DNA from: QHYU01 sp041493955
Lineage (GTDB): Bacteria > Acidobacteriota > Terriglobia > Acidiferrales > UBA7541
Reading direction: 5' to 3'
DNA: 5,304 nucleotides
NCBI GenBank assembly: GCA_041493955.1
Contig: JBGPZW010000195.1
Coordinates: 1-5,304, forward strand
Shown here: piece after piece, positions 4,158 to 5,304 of the stretch
How positions within the stretch are numbered: the stretch's first letter is position 1
How the letters are laid out: each line of letters begins with the position of its first letter
Program-made: the position numbers and the translations under genes
Notes under the pieces: model-generated
Databases searched by the model: none
What the model was told of the DNA's origin: nothing
Seen by the model: only the letters and a program-made list of their open reading frames with translations

Positions 4158-5304
4158 ATGGCAGAGATATTCCCGTTCCGCGCTTACCGTTATGACGCCG
4201 CACGCGTGAACCTGGGAAAGGTGCTGACGCAGCCGTACGACAAGATCAGCCCGGTGATGCAAGAGCGCTACTACGCGCTCGACCCGCACAACGTCATCAC
4301 GGTTGAGAAAGGCAAGAGCAGGCCCGGTGACGCTGCCGGGAACAACGTGTACACGCGCGCCGCGCAAGCCCTGCAGGAGTGGATTGCGGCGGGCGTGCTG
4401 GTGCGCGAGCCCGCGCCGGCAGTGTACGCCTATTTCCAGGACTATCAGATGCCCGGCACGCGCGAGTGGAAGGTGCGCAAGGGCTTCATCGCCCTGGGTC
4501 GCGTGGAAAATTACGCCGCAGGAGTGGTCTTCCGGCACGAGCAAACGCTCTCGGGCCCAAAAGCCGATCGTCTTGACTTACTCCGGCACACCCGTGCACA
4601 TACAGGACAACTCTTCATGCTTTACATAGACCCCGAGCGACGGCTCGATGCGCTCCTCGAAGAGGTCTCCCGCGTGCAGTCGCCTGTGGCGGTGCGCGAT
4701 GAATACGGCGTGGTGCACCGGCTGTGGCCCATCACCGATTCACGGACCATCGAGCTCTTCCGCGCGAACATGACGGACAAGAAACTCGTCATCGCCGACG
4801 GGCACCACCGCTACGAGACCGCACTGGCCTACCGTGACGAGTGCCGCTCCGCACTGGGCTCCACGGATCTCGATGCCCCGCACGAGAAGGTGATGATGAC
4901 TTTTCTCAACACGCGTGCTGAGGGCTTGACGATTCTACCGACGCACCGCGTCGTGGGCGGCGTTCGCGATTTCAACCTGGAGCGGCTTCGCAGGCACCTC
5001 GCTGACTATTTCGACGAGAGCTGCTTTTCCTTTGCCGGTGACGCCGCGCGCGCGGTGGGGTACGCCGAGTTTCGCAAGGAACTCGAGGGCCAGGGGCCCG
5101 CGCGGCGCGCCATCGGCCTCTACGCAGGCGGAGGAGCGTTCTACCTATTCGCCTTGAAGCCCGGCGCGGATCTGGACGCACTTCTTGCACACGTCCCGGC
5201 GTTGCAGCGGCAGCTCGATGTGGTGCTCCTGCACCGGCTGGTGCTGGAGCGCGGCCTGGGCATTACTGCCGAGGCCATAGTGGCCGAGAAATACATCACC
5301 TACG
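4158..5304 (+). CDS. DUF1015 family protein (3' end outside window)
   Basis: The frame is open from the ATG at 4158 to the window edge, giving 382 residues. Family members run to a little over 400, so only the C-terminal end is missing. GAGGAG (4149-4154) lies 3 bases before the ATG, close but usable. Hallmarks of DUF1015 appear in order: IFPFRAYRYD (4-13), LTQPYDKISP (23-32), DPHNVITVEKGK (42-53), NVYTRAAQALQEWIAAGVLV (63-82), FRHEQTLSGPKADRLDLL (125-142), the central VIADGHHRYETALAYR (211-226), MMTFLNTRAEGLTILPTHRVV (246-266) and QLDVVLLHRLVL (352-363). No signal peptide or membrane segment is seen, so it is probably cytoplasmic. The biochemical role of the family is not established to my knowledge. 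The DGHHR block recalls motifs in ParB-like/SerK-fold proteins, which would suggest a nucleotide- or phosphate-handling site, but that is only a motif resemblance. It has its own candidate promoter and is divergent from the phosphatase gene. Confidence 0.9.
   Translation, partial: MAEIFPFRAYRYDAARVNLGKVLTQPYDKISPVMQERYYALDPHNVITVEKGKSRPGDAAGNNVYTRAAQALQEWIAAGVLVREPAPAVYAYFQDYQMPGTREWKVRKGFIALGRVENYAAGVVFRHEQTLSGPKADRLDLLRHTRAHTGQLFMLYIDPERRLDALLEEVSRVQSPVAVRDEYGVVHRLWPITDSRTIELFRANMTDKKLVIADGHHRYETALAYRDECRSALGSTDLDAPHEKVMMTFLNTRAEGLTILPTHRVVGGVRDFNLERLRRHLADYFDESCFSFAGDAARAVGYAEFRKELEGQGPARRAIGLYAGGGAFYLFALKPGADLDALLAHVPALQRQLDVVLLHRLVLERGLGITAEAIVAEKYITY

Noticed and set aside
4114..4158. 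14-residue mini-ORF (ATGATG...TGA) overlapping the DUF1015 ATG as TGATG
   Set aside because: It looks like a leader peptide, but it has no Shine-Dalgarno and would begin upstream of the transcription start predicted from the TAGAAT box. The peptide has no attenuator-like codon run.
3981..4544. 187-codon minus-strand open frame across the gph-DUF1015 gap
   Set aside because: It overlaps the well-supported DUF1015 start and the phosphatase start, and has no domain pattern.

Overview
This GC-rich window looks like bacterial chromosome, most plausibly from an Acidobacteriota member (Terriglobia/Koribacter-like). The lineage call is inference. It rests on the style of the small PilZ-type protein (RRSQR...VVNAHGAL...FLQPAPRFW), on the DUF3108 and DUF1015 proteins, and on strong GC bias giving long antisense shadow frames. 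No mobile element, CRISPR array, tRNA or rRNA was seen.

Layout. (1) Positions 1-747, plus strand: the last 48 residues of a nucleotide-sugar dehydrogenase, then after 7 bases a complete GmhA-type sedoheptulose-7-phosphate isomerase. These look like the end of a surface-glycan precursor operon. (2) Positions 748-1234: a 110-base gap with a possible promoter, then a short PilZ-like gene whose 5' end seems to lie in another reading frame. (3) Positions 1240-2070, minus strand: a secreted DUF3108 protein, convergent with the PilZ-like gene with only 5 bases between stops. (4) Positions 2071-2311: a divergent intergenic region with a candidate promoter, a short palindrome and hairpins. (5) Positions 2312-3283, plus: a UDP-sugar 4-epimerase-like extended SDR with a strong Shine-Dalgarno. 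(6) Positions 3338-4030, minus: a Gph-type HAD phosphatase, convergent with the epimerase across a small GC-rich hairpin. (7) Positions 4058-4157: a divergent promoter region. (8) Positions 4158-5304, plus: a DUF1015 protein, open at the window edge.

How the genes relate. The dehydrogenase fragment, GmhA and the WbpP/TviC-like epimerase all point to activated sugars for LPS, capsule or exopolysaccharide. The PilZ-like and DUF3108 proteins would fit an envelope theme, but that link is contextual only. Gph and DUF1015 look like independent housekeeping genes.

I see no convincing new multi-gene system. The points most worth a second look are the apparent frameshift at the start of the PilZ-like gene, the unexplained DUF1015 protein with its DGHHRYE motif, and the two divergent regulatory regions.
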